Shown: positions 29,108 through 39,228, counted from the stretch's first letter. The stretch is DNA of 64,000 nt from Paenibacillus sp. IHBB 10380 (GCF_000949425.1 NZ_CP010976.1:620001-684000); one strand, 5' to 3'. Program-made: numbers and translations. Notes: generated by a model not told the origin, from the letters alone.

Positions 29108-29209
29108 CATGAGTTAATTACAGGTTTTTGGTTTTTTCTGTCCATTTTGGGCATTCTAACCTTGGGTTAGAATAACAAACCAAACCTGTATATACTCATG
29201 TCTTTTTTG
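29108..29209 (+). promoter_or_regulatory. GlcT-controlled terminator/antiterminator leader of ptsG
   Basis: A long stem pairs CATGAGT-TAAT-TACAGGTTT..GGTTT with AAACCAAACCTGTA-TATA-ACTCATG and is followed by TCTTTTTT: a terminator about 60 bases before ptsG. An inner hairpin ATTCTAAC/GGTTAGAAT is present. The RNA antiterminator site bound by GlcT must overlap this stem; its exact bases were not resolved. Confidence 0.75.
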
Positions 29210-29270
29210 ATTTATTCACGTCAGCCCATGCAACCTATGCTTTTTCAATCATGAAAGGGGTTTAACTGAA

Positions 29271-31313
29271 ATGTTTAAGAAACTTTTCGGAGTCTTACAA
29301 AGAGTAGGTAAAGCGTTGATGCTCCCAGTGGCTATTCTTCCAGCTGCCGGGCTTCTGTTAGGAATCGGGAATATGCTCATTAATCCAGATTTTCTACAGT
29401 ACGTAACTGCTTTAGATACAGAATGGGTTAGGTCTGTCGCAACCATTATGATGAATGCTGGACAGATTGTTTTTGATAACTTAGCGTTACTGTTCGCAGT
29501 TGGTGTTGCGATTGGTTTAGCTGGTGGTGAAGGCGTTGCAGGTCTTGCAGCGATTATAGGTTATCTAGTAATGAACGTTACCTTGGGAACGGCAGTTGGT
29601 GTGACCCCAGCTATGGTAGGTAATGTTCCTGGATATGCCAGTATCCTTGGTATTCCTACTTTAAGTACAGGTGTATTTGGCGGTATTATTATCGGGATAT
29701 TAGCAGCTGCCATGTACAATCGGTTTTTCAAAATCGAGCTACCTTCCTACTTAGGATTCTTCGCAGGTAAACGTTTTGTTCCCATTGCTACCTCAGTAGC
29801 TTCTCTCTTAGTGGGCTTACTTTTAGTTGTTGTGTGGCCACCCATTCAGGGTGGATTGAATTCGGTCTCTCACTTTATGGTCGATTCAAATCCAACATTG
29901 GCAGCCTTTATTTTTGGAGTGATTGAACGCTCCCTGATTCCGTTTGGTTTGCATCACATTTTCTATTCACCATTCTGGTTTGAATTTGGTGAGTATGTGA
30001 ACCAAGCAGGCGTTCTTATCAGAGGAGATCAACAAATTTTCTTCAATCAACTTCGAGATGGCGTGGAATTAACAGCAGGTACTTTCCAAGTGGGTAAATT
30101 CCCATTCATGATGTTTGGACTTCCGGCTGCTGCACTTGCTATGTATCATGAAGCAAAACCACAACATAAGAAATATGTAGCGGGTATCATGGGTTCAGCA
30201 GCATTAACTTCTTTTCTAACCGGAATTACTGAGCCACTTGAATTTACATTTTTATTCGTAGCACCATTGTTGTTTGCTGTTCATGCGATTTTTGCAGGTA
30301 TTTCCTTTATGACAATGCAAATATTGGGTGTGAAAATTGGGATGACATTCTCTGGCGGTTTTATCGATTTCCTTATTTTTGGTATTATTCCGAATCGGAC
30401 ACCGTGGGTTCTTGTCATCGTCGTAGGTTTGATATTGGCGGTCATTTATTACTTCGGATTCCGGTTTATGATCCGGAAATTTAATTTGAAGACTCCGGGG
30501 CGGGAAGAAACTACTGTTGAGAGTGAAGATTCGACCAAGGTTACAGCGGATGAGCTTCCACGTAATATTCTTGAAGCCTTTGGTGGTTCTTCAAATATTA
30601 AGCATCTAGATGCTTGTATAACACGCTTGCGGATTGAAGTTAATGATAAAACTAACGTTAATAAAGATCGTTTAAAACAGCTTGGTGCTGCGGGTGTCTT
30701 GGAAGTGGGTAACAACGTCCAAGCTATCTTCGGTACTCGATCTGATACGATCAAAACGCAAATGCAGGATGTTATGGCTGGACGCTCTCCGGTGGTGGCA
30801 CCAGTAGAACCAGTCGCAGAAGTAGAAAGTGATGTAGCTCCAGATACGGAAGCTGTTGTATTGGAAGAGATTGTAATGCCTGTAAATGGTGAATTGATGG
30901 ACATTTCCCTGGTTCCCGATCCAGTATTCTCTGAACGTATGACGGGCGATGGATTTGCAGTGTTGCCTCATGATGGTATGATTACTTCTCCGGTGAATGG
31001 TAAAGTGTTTAATGTATTTCCAAGTAAACACGCAATCGGAATTATGTCTGATGGTGGTAAGGAAGTACTAGTACACATTGGAGTAAACACAGTGAAGCTT
31101 AAAGGACAAGGGTTTAATGTTCTGGTACAAGAAGGGGATATTGTGACCGCGGGACAACCGATTCTGGAAGTGGATCTAGCGTATGTGAAGGAGCATGCTC
31201 CATCCATCATTTCCCCAATTATCTTCTCCAATCTACCTGAAGGCGTTTCTGTGACGCTTCATAAGACAGGCGTGTTGAAAATTGGCGAAGAGAACATTAT
31301 TACGATAAAATGA
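29271..31313 (+). CDS. ptsG: PTS glucose transporter, EIICBA
   Basis: Imports glucose and phosphorylates it to glucose-6-phosphate. Three domains in order: membrane EIIC (residues 1 to about 400, with GITEPLEFTFLFVAPLLF), EIIB (about 420-500, phosphoacceptor Cys in HLDACITRLRIEVND) and EIIA (about 530-680, phosphoacceptor His in VLVHIGVNTVKLKGQGF). Length 680 equals known PtsG. It is preceded by glcT, a promoter and an antitermination hairpin, and followed by ptsH and ptsI, so a complete phosphoryl chain is encoded in one stretch. AAGGGG lies upstream of the ATG. Confidence 0.97.
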   Translation: MFKKLFGVLQRVGKALMLPVAILPAAGLLLGIGNMLINPDFLQYVTALDTEWVRSVATIMMNAGQIVFDNLALLFAVGVAIGLAGGEGVAGLAAIIGYLVMNVTLGTAVGVTPAMVGNVPGYASILGIPTLSTGVFGGIIIGILAAAMYNRFFKIELPSYLGFFAGKRFVPIATSVASLLVGLLLVVVWPPIQGGLNSVSHFMVDSNPTLAAFIFGVIERSLIPFGLHHIFYSPFWFEFGEYVNQAGVLIRGDQQIFFNQLRDGVELTAGTFQVGKFPFMMFGLPAAALAMYHEAKPQHKKYVAGIMGSAALTSFLTGITEPLEFTFLFVAPLLFAVHAIFAGISFMTMQILGVKIGMTFSGGFIDFLIFGIIPNRTPWVLVIVVGLILAVIYYFGFRFMIRKFNLKTPGREETTVESEDSTKVTADELPRNILEAFGGSSNIKHLDACITRLRIEVNDKTNVNKDRLKQLGAAGVLEVGNNVQAIFGTRSDTIKTQMQDVMAGRSPVVAPVEPVAEVESDVAPDTEAVVLEEIVMPVNGELMDISLVPDPVFSERMTGDGFAVLPHDGMITSPVNGKVFNVFPSKHAIGIMSDGGKEVLVHIGVNTVKLKGQGFNVLVQEGDIVTAGQPILEVDLAYVKEHAPSIISPIIFSNLPEGVSVTLHKTGVLKIGEENIITIK

Positions 31314-31324
31314 TTAGTAACAAT

Positions 31325-31361
31325 GTTTCTACGTTAATGTATGGTTAATTAACGTAGAAAC
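31325..31361 (+). other. Perfect hairpin between ptsG and ptsH
   Basis: GTTTCTACGTTAA and TTAACGTAGAAAC form a 13-bp perfect stem with an 11-nt loop. No U-tract follows, so an mRNA processing or stabilising hairpin is more likely than a terminator. Confidence 0.6.
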
Positions 31362-31390
31362 TAAACTATATTGAAAGTAGGATGATTATT

Positions 31391-31666
31391 ATGCAAAAAA
31401 CATTCAAAATTATTGACGAAGATGGAATTCACGCACGTCCAGCAACAGCTCTAGTGAGCGCTGCTACTAAATTTAAAACAACTGAATCATTTGCAGAATC
31501 CAATGGTAAGAAAGTAACTTTGAAATCTATTCTAGGTGTACTATCCTTAGGTCTTGAAAAGGGAGATACATTGTCCCTTATTACAGAAGGTGAACAAGAA
31601 GCTGAAGCATTGGAAACATTACAAGAAGTGATGATCAGTGCAGGGTTAGGCGAGCTTCATGAATAA
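31391..31666 (+). CDS. ptsH: Phosphocarrier protein HPr
   Basis: Small cytosolic phosphocarrier passing phosphate from Enzyme I to the EIIA domains. Both regulatory sites are present: His15 in [10 protein letters not shown] and Ser46 in [12 protein letters not shown]. The latter is phosphorylated by HPr kinase to co-activate CcpA, so catabolite control is expected in this organism. The 91-residue product beginning MQKTFKI is preferred over the frame start at 31382. The gene overlaps ptsI by eight bases. Confidence 0.97.
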   Translation: MQKTFKIIDEDGIHARPATALVSAATKFKTTESFAESNGKKVTLKSILGVLSLGLEKGDTLSLITEGEQEAEALETLQEVMISAGLGELHE

Positions 31667-33374
31667 GATTTCGGGTATCGCTGCTTCGGCAGGGATTGCG
31701 ATTGCTCGAGCGTTTATTCTAGAACATCCGGATTATTCTATAGAGAAACAGCAAGTAGATGATGCCTGGGCTGAAATCACTAAGCTGGATGATGCTTTAG
31801 AGAAATCTAGAATAGAACTTGAGGCAATAAAGGATCGTACACTTCAAGAATTGGGTGAGAAGAAGGCTGAGATTTTTGAATCTCACCTTCTGATCCTGAG
31901 TGATCCAGAATTTATTAGTCCTGTGAAAGATCAGATTGCTGCGGACTCATTAAATGCTAGCTTCGTATTGAATGAGGTAGCTGGGCAATTCATTAGCATG
32001 TTTGAGAATATGAAGAGTGAATATCTACAGGAACGTGCTGCAGATATGCGCGATGTAACCAAGCGAATTCTAAAGCACTTACTAGGTTTAAATTATGTGA
32101 GTGCATCTGAGATTAGCGAGGAAGTTATTGTTATTGCTGAAGACTTAACACCTTCAGATACAGCGCAGCTAAATCGTCAATATGTTAAAGGTTTTACAAC
32201 GAATATCGGAGGAAGAACCTCTCATTCAGCCATTATGGCTCGTTCACTTGAAATTCCTGCTGTTGTAGGTACTCAAGAAGTATTGAAACAAGTAACAAGT
32301 GGGGATCTTGTCATTGTAGATGGACTTGCGGGTGAAGTACTTATTAATCCTTCTGAAGAAACAGTTGCAGAGTATCGTGTGAAACAACACGAATATGATC
32401 TGCAAATGGCAGAATGGAAGAAACTTCGTGATGAGCCTACAGTTACTCAAGATGGTAAGCATGTTGAGTTAGCAGCTAATATTGGAACACCAGCTGATGT
32501 TGAAGGTGTACTTGAGCATGGTGGAGAAGCTGTCGGTTTATACCGTACTGAATTTCTATACATGGGACGGGATAAACTTCCATCTGAAGATGTTCAGTAT
32601 AAAGCATACAAGACCGTTCTTGAGAAAATGGAAGGTAAGCCTGTCGTAGTTCGTACACTAGATATCGGTGGAGATAAGGAACTTCCTTATCTGGAAATGC
32701 CAAAGGAAATGAATCCGTTCCTAGGCTTCAGAGCGATCCGTTTGTGTCTGGATCGTCAAGATATTTTCCGTGTACAATTACGAGCTTTACTTCGGGCTAG
32801 CGTATACGGGAACCTACGAATTATGTTTCCGATGATTGCTACCTTGGGTGAGTTCAGACAAGCTAAAGCATTGCTGCTTGAAGAGAAGGCGAACTTAGCT
32901 GCTGAAGGAATTGAAGTAGCAGAAGATATTCAACTGGGCATTATGGTGGAGATTCCAAGTACTGCTGTACTTGCAGATCTGTTTGCTAAAGAGGTCGATT
33001 TCTTCAGCATCGGTACCAATGATCTGATTCAATATACAATGGCAGCAGATCGAATGAACGAACGTGTATCTTATTTATATCAACCTTATAATCCATCTAT
33101 CCTTAGATTGGTCAATATGGTCATTGAAGCTGCGCATAAGGAAGGCCGTTGGGTCGGAATGTGTGGTGAAATGGCTGGTGATACAACAGCCATTCCTTTA
33201 TTGCTAGGATTAGGTCTTGATGAATTCAGCATGAGTGCTTCTTCCATTCTTCCTGCACGAAGCTTGATCGCGAAGTTGTCTACATCGGAAATGCAACAAC
33301 TAGCCGCAACAGCTCTTACGTGCGCTACTTCGGAAGAAGTAGTGGAATTAGTCAAGAACACGCTAGGTGAGTAA
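31659..33374 (+). CDS. ptsI: PTS Enzyme I (phosphoenolpyruvate-protein phosphotransferase)
   Basis: First enzyme of the sugar phosphotransferase system: autophosphorylates from phosphoenolpyruvate and transfers to HPr. The active-site His is in [21 protein letters not shown] (about residue 189). The C-terminal PEP-binding barrel shows [20 protein letters not shown] and [14 protein letters not shown], and a catalytic-type Cys in [10 protein letters not shown]. Length 571 is standard. It starts within ptsH, giving translational coupling. A stable hairpin follows about 80 bases after the stop. Confidence 0.98.
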   Translation: MNKISGIAASAGIAIARAFILEHPDYSIEKQQVDDAWAEITKLDDALEKSRIELEAIKDRTLQELGEKKAEIFESHLLILSDPEFISPVKDQIAADSLNASFVLNEVAGQFISMFENMKSEYLQERAADMRDVTKRILKHLLGLNYVSASEISEEVIVIAEDLTPSDTAQLNRQYVKGFTTNIGGRTSHSAIMARSLEIPAVVGTQEVLKQVTSGDLVIVDGLAGEVLINPSEETVAEYRVKQHEYDLQMAEWKKLRDEPTVTQDGKHVELAANIGTPADVEGVLEHGGEAVGLYRTEFLYMGRDKLPSEDVQYKAYKTVLEKMEGKPVVVRTLDIGGDKELPYLEMPKEMNPFLGFRAIRLCLDRQDIFRVQLRALLRASVYGNLRIMFPMIATLGEFRQAKALLLEEKANLAAEGIEVAEDIQLGIMVEIPSTAVLADLFAKEVDFFSIGTNDLIQYTMAADRMNERVSYLYQPYNPSILRLVNMVIEAAHKEGRWVGMCGEMAGDTTAIPLLLGLGLDEFSMSASSILPARSLIAKLSTSEMQQLAATALTCATSEEVVELVKNTLGE

Positions 33375-33455
33375 CCATTATTTAGTATTGATATCATTCT
33401 CTAGCTGACGGAACTGTGATGCTATGTTGTACTTGTTCTGACAATCCGTCATATC

Positions 33456-33490
33456 AAAGAGCGGTTTTCCTTATGGAAACCGCTCTTTGC
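33456..33490 (+). terminator. Terminator-like hairpin after ptsI
   Basis: AAAGAGCGGTTTTCC / GGAAACCGCTCTTTG with a TTAT loop. The T-run is short. Confidence 0.7.
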
Positions 33491-33850
33491 ATTCCATTTA
33501 GTTACATGTAGACTTCAAAGTCTGTTTATGTGCGCATGTGGTTTCATCGATTGCTGTAACAAAATGTATTAAAAAACGGGGCTATGGCAATGATTATGAG
33601 GCTATAATCAAGCTGACCCTTATCATGATGAGCTGGCAATGTTCGGAACTAATGAACAAGTGATCCATATGGTGAAGGCTGGGAGGTTAGAGTTCATTCG
33701 AGGGGATGGGCTTTTTTACCTTGACGACTGAAGAAAAATAAGGGATAGGGTAATCATTTGTCGAATCAACACAGAAGTGGGTTACATATAACCTTAATTT
33801 GATCGATATGAAGATAATACCCTTGCAAAAAAGGCATGTGGTACATAGGA
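33491..33850. other. Gene-poor spacer between ptsI and the pullulanase gene
   Basis: No full gene. A short open stretch at 33613-33731 could encode a protein tail (DELAMFGTNEQVIHMVKAGR), but upstream in-frame stops and the absence of a ribosome site suggest a decayed fragment of unknown origin. Confidence 0.5.
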
Positions 33851-33854
33851 TATG

Positions 33855-33883
33855 TTGAAAGCGATTTTTTGATATGATATAAG
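33855..33883 (+). promoter_or_regulatory. Pullulanase promoter overlapped by a cre-like site
   Basis: TTGAAA (33855-33860), 17-bp spacer, TATAAG (33878-33883). The -35 region TTGAAAGCGATTTTT matches the CcpA cre consensus with one mismatch, so glucose repression is plausible. Confidence 0.5.
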
Positions 33884-33934
33884 GCTATGTTGTAAATAAT
33901 TTTTTTCTAAGGCACAATATGGTGGTGAAATTAG

Positions 33935-36277
33935 ATGATGAATATAACAAGTTATTATGAAGGTCGAGATTTGGGCTGCAACTATTCAGCAAGTGGCAGT
34001 ACATTTAAAGTTTGGGCGCCAACGGCGAGTCTCGTATCCCTAGTTCTATATAAAGATGCAGGTCATTATAATCCGCAAGGACAGGTAATAGAACATAGTG
34101 GCGGCACAGAGATTGTCATGGCGTTGGAAGCAAGTAGTGGTGTATGGTCTATCCATTTGGCTAAGGACTTAGAAGGCTTATTCTACATGTATAAAACGGA
34201 ATTTGATAATCATAATATCCACTATGCAGTTGATCCTTATGCGAAAGCGGTATCGGCTAATGGTGGAAGATCAGCGATTATTGATTTGAGATCCACAGAC
34301 CCGTCAGGTTGGAATGAGGATATAAAGCCCCCACTCCTTCATCCGACAGATGCAGTTCTATATGAGCTCCATGTAAGAGATTTCTCGATGCATCATGACT
34401 CAGGCATGAGTAACAAAGGGAAATTCATAGCATTTACGGAGAGTGATCTTAAGGATATCGAGGGTCATCCACTTGGAATCGATCATTTAGTGGAACTAGG
34501 AATTACTCACGTTCACCTGCTACCCGTATTTGATTATAAGACTGTGAATGAGCTGACTTCTCAGGATAATCAATCGGAAGTGCTTGTGTATAATTGGGGA
34601 TATGACCCTCAAAATTTCAATGTTCCTGAGGGCTCCTATGCTACAGATGTGATGAATCCAGCTACAAGGATCAAAGAATTTAAAGAAATGATCCAAATCT
34701 TCCATCAAAAAGGGATTCGCGTCATTATGGATGTGGTATATAACCATACTTATGCGGTGGATGATGGACCTTTTGAACCGATTGTACCGGGTTATTTTTA
34801 CCGAAGAGATGGTGCAGGCAGGCTGTCTAATGGATCGGGAGTAGGTAACGAGATTGCCTCTGAACGACCTATGGTGCGCAAATATATCAAAGACTCCGTC
34901 CGGTATTGGGCAGAAGAGTATCATGTGGATGGATTTAGATTCGATCTGGTTGGACTTATTGATACACAGACAATAGATGAGATTACAAAAGAGCTGCATG
35001 TAACAGTTGATCCTACTTTAATTATTTATGGGGAGCCTTGGACTGGGGGAGAATCTCCTCTAGTTCAGCAGACATTAAAGGGCTCACAAAAGGGGAAGAA
35101 GTTTGCTCTATTTAATGATCATTTTCGGCATGCTATTAAAGGGGACAATGACGGGTGGGGACGTGGATTCGCTACGGGAGAGTCAGGGAAAGAGTTTGCA
35201 ATCATGGATGGAGTGATGGGTTCAATTTATGATTTTACAGATGCACCGGCCGAGACGATCAATTACGTGACCGTTCATGATAATTTAAATTTATGGGACA
35301 AAGTATTAACAACAGAAGGTCTGCGTCAAGAAGCTGGGTTGCTGGCTAACTACAGTGGATTAGGTACAGATCATAGAATTGCAAATGCTTTGGTGAAAGC
35401 TGATCCTTACAGAAGTGTGAAGATGAAGGATGTACTCCATAGTGAAACTGTTCGTAGGACCATTCTGGCCAATGGTATTGTATTAACATCTCAAGGAATT
35501 CCTCTGTTCCAAGCAGGAGATGAGATGCTACGCTCTAAATTTGGTGATCATAACAGCTACCGAAGTGGTGATGTTATTAATGCGATTCGGTGGGATAATA
35601 AACGGAAGTTTCGATCTGTATTTCACTACTATAAAGGTTTAATTGAGTTACGGAAGACTCATCCCGCCTTTAGAATGCATTCTAAAGAGCAAATAGAAGC
35701 GCATTTGGAAGTACTGCAATGTGAAGATAACGTAGTTGCTTATCAGTTAAAGGGTCATGCGAATGGGGATAGCTGGACTAATATAATGGTCATCTATAAT
35801 GGTAACAACCATGAGAAGTTCGTCGATGTACCCATGTCTAACATAGGTTGGAATATTGCGGTTGATGAACACACAGCTGGGCTTAAGCCATTGAATAAAG
35901 TGTATGGAGATTATGTTGCTGTACCCAAGATATCGATGATGGTACTTTATCAGGAAGCAGATGCTAAGCCTTACGCTACAAGAGATATTGAACTTCACTA
36001 TGAGCGCCCAGACGGCGACTACGAGGGATGGAACTTGTGGGTGTGGGGAACAGGTGTAAGGGAGCATTCTGTGGAATTCAGTAGAATGGAGAATGGTCGA
36101 GCGGTAGCGGTTATTCCAGTGTTACCTGATGCCAAGCATATAGGCTATATTATTCGTCTTCATGATTGGGAGGAGAAGGACGTAGAAAGAGACCAGTATA
36201 TTGATCTCAGTATATCCGAAGATCCGTTCCATGTTATTGTGAAGAGTGGCAAGAATGAGTGGAAAATGACAAGCTAG
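33935..36277 (+). CDS. Type I pullulanase
   Basis: Debranching enzyme that hydrolyses alpha-1,6 links in pullulan and limit dextrins. No signal peptide is seen, so it probably acts in the cytosol on imported maltodextrins or on glycogen, like B. subtilis AmyX. An N-terminal CBM48-type domain (about 15-110, TFKVWAPTASLVSLVLY) precedes the GH13 barrel. Pullulanase signature YNWGYDPQNF lies at about 218, VIMDVVYNH at about 263, the nucleophile region DGFRFDLVG at about 331, acid/base Glu in YGEPWTG at about 364, and VTVHDN at about 445. After about residue 650 an extra beta-rich domain of the type found in PulA proteins follows. Confidence 0.94.
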   Translation: MMNITSYYEGRDLGCNYSASGSTFKVWAPTASLVSLVLYKDAGHYNPQGQVIEHSGGTEIVMALEASSGVWSIHLAKDLEGLFYMYKTEFDNHNIHYAVDPYAKAVSANGGRSAIIDLRSTDPSGWNEDIKPPLLHPTDAVLYELHVRDFSMHHDSGMSNKGKFIAFTESDLKDIEGHPLGIDHLVELGITHVHLLPVFDYKTVNELTSQDNQSEVLVYNWGYDPQNFNVPEGSYATDVMNPATRIKEFKEMIQIFHQKGIRVIMDVVYNHTYAVDDGPFEPIVPGYFYRRDGAGRLSNGSGVGNEIASERPMVRKYIKDSVRYWAEEYHVDGFRFDLVGLIDTQTIDEITKELHVTVDPTLIIYGEPWTGGESPLVQQTLKGSQKGKKFALFNDHFRHAIKGDNDGWGRGFATGESGKEFAIMDGVMGSIYDFTDAPAETINYVTVHDNLNLWDKVLTTEGLRQEAGLLANYSGLGTDHRIANALVKADPYRSVKMKDVLHSETVRRTILANGIVLTSQGIPLFQAGDEMLRSKFGDHNSYRSGDVINAIRWDNKRKFRSVFHYYKGLIELRKTHPAFRMHSKEQIEAHLEVLQCEDNVVAYQLKGHANGDSWTNIMVIYNGNNHEKFVDVPMSNIGWNIAVDEHTAGLKPLNKVYGDYVAVPKISMMVLYQEADAKPYATRDIELHYERPDGDYEGWNLWVWGTGVREHSVEFSRMENGRAVAVIPVLPDAKHIGYIIRLHDWEEKDVERDQYIDLSISEDPFHVIVKSGKNEWKMTS

Positions 36278-36307
36278 AATCTTGAATAGTGAAGCTTGAA
36301 TTCAACG

Positions 36308-36350
36308 AATGGATTGTCCTATAAGCTATGCTAAGGGACGGTCCATTTGT
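36308..36350 (+). terminator. Terminator after the pullulanase gene
   Basis: AATGGATTGTCC / GGGACGGTCCATTT imperfect stem, weak T-run. Confidence 0.6.
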
Positions 36351-36514
36351 TGATATGCTATGTTATTTGATAAGTCTAAACTATTAGGGAATAACCTCCA
36401 ATAATTTCTTTTTTTATTTAAATGTTTTAGTACGCTCAAAAATGGGTAATAGTTAGAAGAGCATTAATTATGACAAAAGACAAAGTATTTTATATTTTGG
36501 AGGAGATTATAATT

Positions 36515-37138
36515 ATGACAACCCATTCTATTACCGCTGAGAAAAGAACAGATACACAAAACTCTTCACTTCGTAGCTTGAGAGAAAAGGGACGTATTCC
36601 TGCGGTTGTTTATGGATTTGATACAGAGAGTATATCCATTCATGTTGATGCCAAAGAAATGATGCAAGTGGCTCGTACGGGCCGTACTGAACTATTTAAA
36701 CTAAAAGTGGATGGTGCTAAGGATTTGTCCGTGATTATTAAAGATTTCCAGAAAAAGAATGGTCAATGGAGCCATGTCGATTTCTTGCAAATTTCTGCGA
36801 ACAAACCGCTTCGTGTTCGGATTCCTATTGATTATCAGGGTGTTGCTGAAGGAAGTAAGTCAGGTGGTGTTGTGCAGCATTTGGAACAAGATCTTGAAGT
36901 AGAAGGACTTCCTGCCGATCTACCAGCATCGATTGAAGTGGATATTTCTCATCTTCAAATGGGAGACAAGCTTGGTGCTAATGAAGTGAAATTACCTAAA
37001 GGTGTTACATTGATCTCCTCAGGAGAAGAGCTTCTGCTTGCTTCAGTAACCGCACCACGTGCAGTTGTAGAAGGTAACGCTGAGACAGAATCAACTGAAG
37101 AGGGAGCTGCGTCAGCAGTATCTGAAGAGAAAGAGTAG
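36515..37138 (+). CDS. ctc: 50S ribosomal protein L25, long Ctc form
   Basis: Binds 5S rRNA in the large subunit; the long form is a general stress protein in Bacillus. The N-terminal L25 domain (SLREKGRIPAVVYGF, KDLSVIIKDFQ) is followed by the TL5/Ctc beta domain (VEGLPADLPASIEVDIS, MGDKLGANEVKLPKGV) and an acidic tail (NAETESTEEGAAS). ATG 36515 has GGAGGAG nine bases upstream; the frame extends to 36470 without a site. Length 207 is in the expected range. It is monocistronic with its own terminator. Confidence 0.94.
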   Translation: MTTHSITAEKRTDTQNSSLRSLREKGRIPAVVYGFDTESISIHVDAKEMMQVARTGRTELFKLKVDGAKDLSVIIKDFQKKNGQWSHVDFLQISANKPLRVRIPIDYQGVAEGSKSGGVVQHLEQDLEVEGLPADLPASIEVDISHLQMGDKLGANEVKLPKGVTLISSGEELLLASVTAPRAVVEGNAETESTEEGAASAVSEEKE

Positions 37139-37153
37139 ATTAATTATATAACA

Positions 37154-37182
37154 AAACCCAGCCATTCATGGCTGGGTTTATT
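37154..37182. terminator. Terminator between ctc and the ABC-F gene
   Basis: AAACCCAGCC / GGCTGGGTTT perfect stem between convergent genes. Confidence 0.85.
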
Positions 37183-37204
37183 GCTGATACTGAGAAGATT
37201 AGTT

Positions 37205-39133
37205 CTATTCGGCATTCATCCACTGTTCATAAAGTGTATCTAATTGCTGCTGAATCTCATCTCGTTCCTGCTGCAGAAGAAATAACTGATCTGCATTCCT
37301 AGAAATCTCTGGATTAAGCATCTGATGATCAAGCTGTTGAAGCTCATCTTCAGCTTTAGCAATTTGCGATTCCCAAGAAACAAGTGAGGAAGCTGAATTT
37401 CGTTTGTCGCTTGCTTTTGACGATTTTTTTGTATCCCCTGCATCTTTTGTATCGATAGAGGAGTTAGTTGTTATTCCCTGAGAATGGTTAGTTGCCAGTT
37501 TAGCTCTTTCTTCTTTATAATCCTCGAAATTGCCTGCAACGACGTGTAATTCTCCTTGTTCTAATACCCATATTTTACGTGCCATCCGATTAATGAAGTA
37601 GCGGTCATGAGATACGGCTAACAGCGTGCCAGAGAATTCCTCTAAGGCTTCTTCAAGCGCCTCTCTAGAATCAATATCTAGGTGATTTGTCGGCTCATCT
37701 AGGATGAGAAGATTAGGCATCATGTACATGAGGATGGCGAAACGTAATCGGGTCCATTCCCCACCAGATAAGGCATGAACATCTTTGAACACATCTGAGC
37801 CATAGAAGAGGAAACGAGCTAATTGACCCCGCGCTTCTCCCTCTTCCATCCCAACCTCTTCTTTGAAGTATTGGAGTACATTTTGTTTGCCACCTTGGGG
37901 CGTTTGTTCTTGTGCTAAGTAGCCGATACTTACACGTGAACCAATCGTTACTTCGCCGCTTGTCGGAGATTCCTGATCTAGAATGAGTTTTAAAAGGGTG
38001 CTTTTACCGCTTCCGTTATTCCCAAGTAACATAGTGGCTTCACCATACCGTAGTGTCTCGTTAAGATTATGGAAAAGAGTACGGTTACCGTATGATTTAC
38101 TAAGCTTAGAAATCATTAATACTTGCTTTCCTGAGCGATCTTCTTGCTGCAATTGTAAGTCCATGGATTTCCGCTCTAGTATAGGACGTTTCAATTTTTG
38201 TATTCGATCTAGAGCCTTCTGCATAGAGGCAGCTCGGCGATGGAAAGCGGGATTGGGTGGATTAGAACGGTTACCCCAATCAATCAGCTGTTTAATCGAT
38301 TCCTGCATCTTTTTAATTTTTTTCTGTTGTTCCTGGTAGTCAGCGAACTGTTGTAGCAATCTCGCTTCTTTTTCCTTCTGATATCCACTGTAATTACTAT
38401 GATAGGAGATCGCTTCACCATCTTCGATCTCAATAACCTTAGTCACAACATGATCAAGAAAGTAGCGATCATGGGATATTGTAATGATAGTACCCATGTA
38501 GCTAAGGAGAAACTGTTCAAGCCATTCAATGGCCGACATGTCAAGGTGATTGGTGGGTTCGTCTAGCAACAGTACATCAGGATTTTCTAAAAGCAGTGTT
38601 GCGAGTCCAACCTTAGTCTTCTCTCCCCCGGATAAGGAAGTGAAGAGTCGATCATATTGCTCTACCGGAATACCAAGTCCACTGGCTATACGGTCAATCG
38701 TTGCATCCATTTCATAACCGCCAGCTTCTTCAAATTTTTCTTGTAGACGTCCATATTCCTGAAGCCATTGATCATAATCGGATTGATTTCCGGTGTGGAC
38801 GGGTTCTGCCGCCATCCATCGTTCGAGCTCACTCATCCGCACTTGCCATTCGATGGGTAACGCAAAACTCTTCTGTAATTCATCGTATACGGTATTATTA
38901 ACTGTTTCAGTAGGAACTTGAGCTAGGAAGCCGATTCGGGCCCCTTTACGGATAGAGATTTGCCCCTGATCTGGAGATTCGTTTCCTTTGAGTAGGTGAA
39001 AGAGGGTCGTCTTTCCACAACCATTTCGGCCGATTAGCCCTACTTTTTCTCCTGCACGTATATCTATTGTAATGTCGCTTAGAACTAGCTCGGCGCCGTG
39101 GTATTTTTGGATATTTTTACATTGAATCATCAT
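37205..39133 (-). CDS. ABC-F family ATPase
   Basis: Soluble twin-ATPase protein with no membrane domain. ABC-F proteins act on the ribosome, and some protect it from antibiotics. Two nucleotide-binding domains are visible: Walker A GRNGCGKTT and GNNGSGKST, signatures LSGGEKTKVGLA and LSGGEWTRLRFA, each followed by LDEPTNHLD. The inter-domain linker (about 245-325) is a charged helical hairpin, and a C-terminal coiled coil covers about 570-642. GGAGGA precedes the ATG. Upstream is a 49-codon ORF and an intrinsic terminator, the arrangement seen before inducible resistance ABC-F genes. Whether it confers resistance or is a housekeeping YdiF-like factor is open. Confidence 0.93.
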   Translation of the reverse strand: MMIQCKNIQKYHGAELVLSDITIDIRAGEKVGLIGRNGCGKTTLFHLLKGNESPDQGQISIRKGARIGFLAQVPTETVNNTVYDELQKSFALPIEWQVRMSELERWMAAEPVHTGNQSDYDQWLQEYGRLQEKFEEAGGYEMDATIDRIASGLGIPVEQYDRLFTSLSGGEKTKVGLATLLLENPDVLLLDEPTNHLDMSAIEWLEQFLLSYMGTIITISHDRYFLDHVVTKVIEIEDGEAISYHSNYSGYQKEKEARLLQQFADYQEQQKKIKKMQESIKQLIDWGNRSNPPNPAFHRRAASMQKALDRIQKLKRPILERKSMDLQLQQEDRSGKQVLMISKLSKSYGNRTLFHNLNETLRYGEATMLLGNNGSGKSTLLKLILDQESPTSGEVTIGSRVSIGYLAQEQTPQGGKQNVLQYFKEEVGMEEGEARGQLARFLFYGSDVFKDVHALSGGEWTRLRFAILMYMMPNLLILDEPTNHLDIDSREALEEALEEFSGTLLAVSHDRYFINRMARKIWVLEQGELHVVAGNFEDYKEERAKLATNHSQGITTNSSIDTKDAGDTKKSSKASDKRNSASSLVSWESQIAKAEDELQQLDHQMLNPEISRNADQLFLLQQERDEIQQQLDTLYEQWMNAE

Positions 39134-39167
39134 TATATTTATCCTCCATTAATGCCCGAAACCATAA

Positions 39168-39199
39168 CCAAAAAGCCGCAGGGAAATGTCCCTGCGGCT
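39168..39199 (-). terminator. Intrinsic terminator in the ABC-F leader (candidate attenuator)
   Basis: On the minus strand AGCCGCAGGG / CCCTGCGGCT is followed by TTTTTGG, 35 bases before the ABC-F start and after the leader ORF. A small hairpin CAACG/CGTTG lies between ORF and terminator. Confidence 0.75.
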
Positions 39200-39228
39200 A
39201 GACGTGACAACGTTTCTTCCCGTTGAAG

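Noticed and set aside
33613..33731. Small gene ending MVKAGRLEFIRGDGLFYLDD
   Set aside because: No start codon with a ribosome site and stops just upstream in frame. Kept only as a possible fragment.
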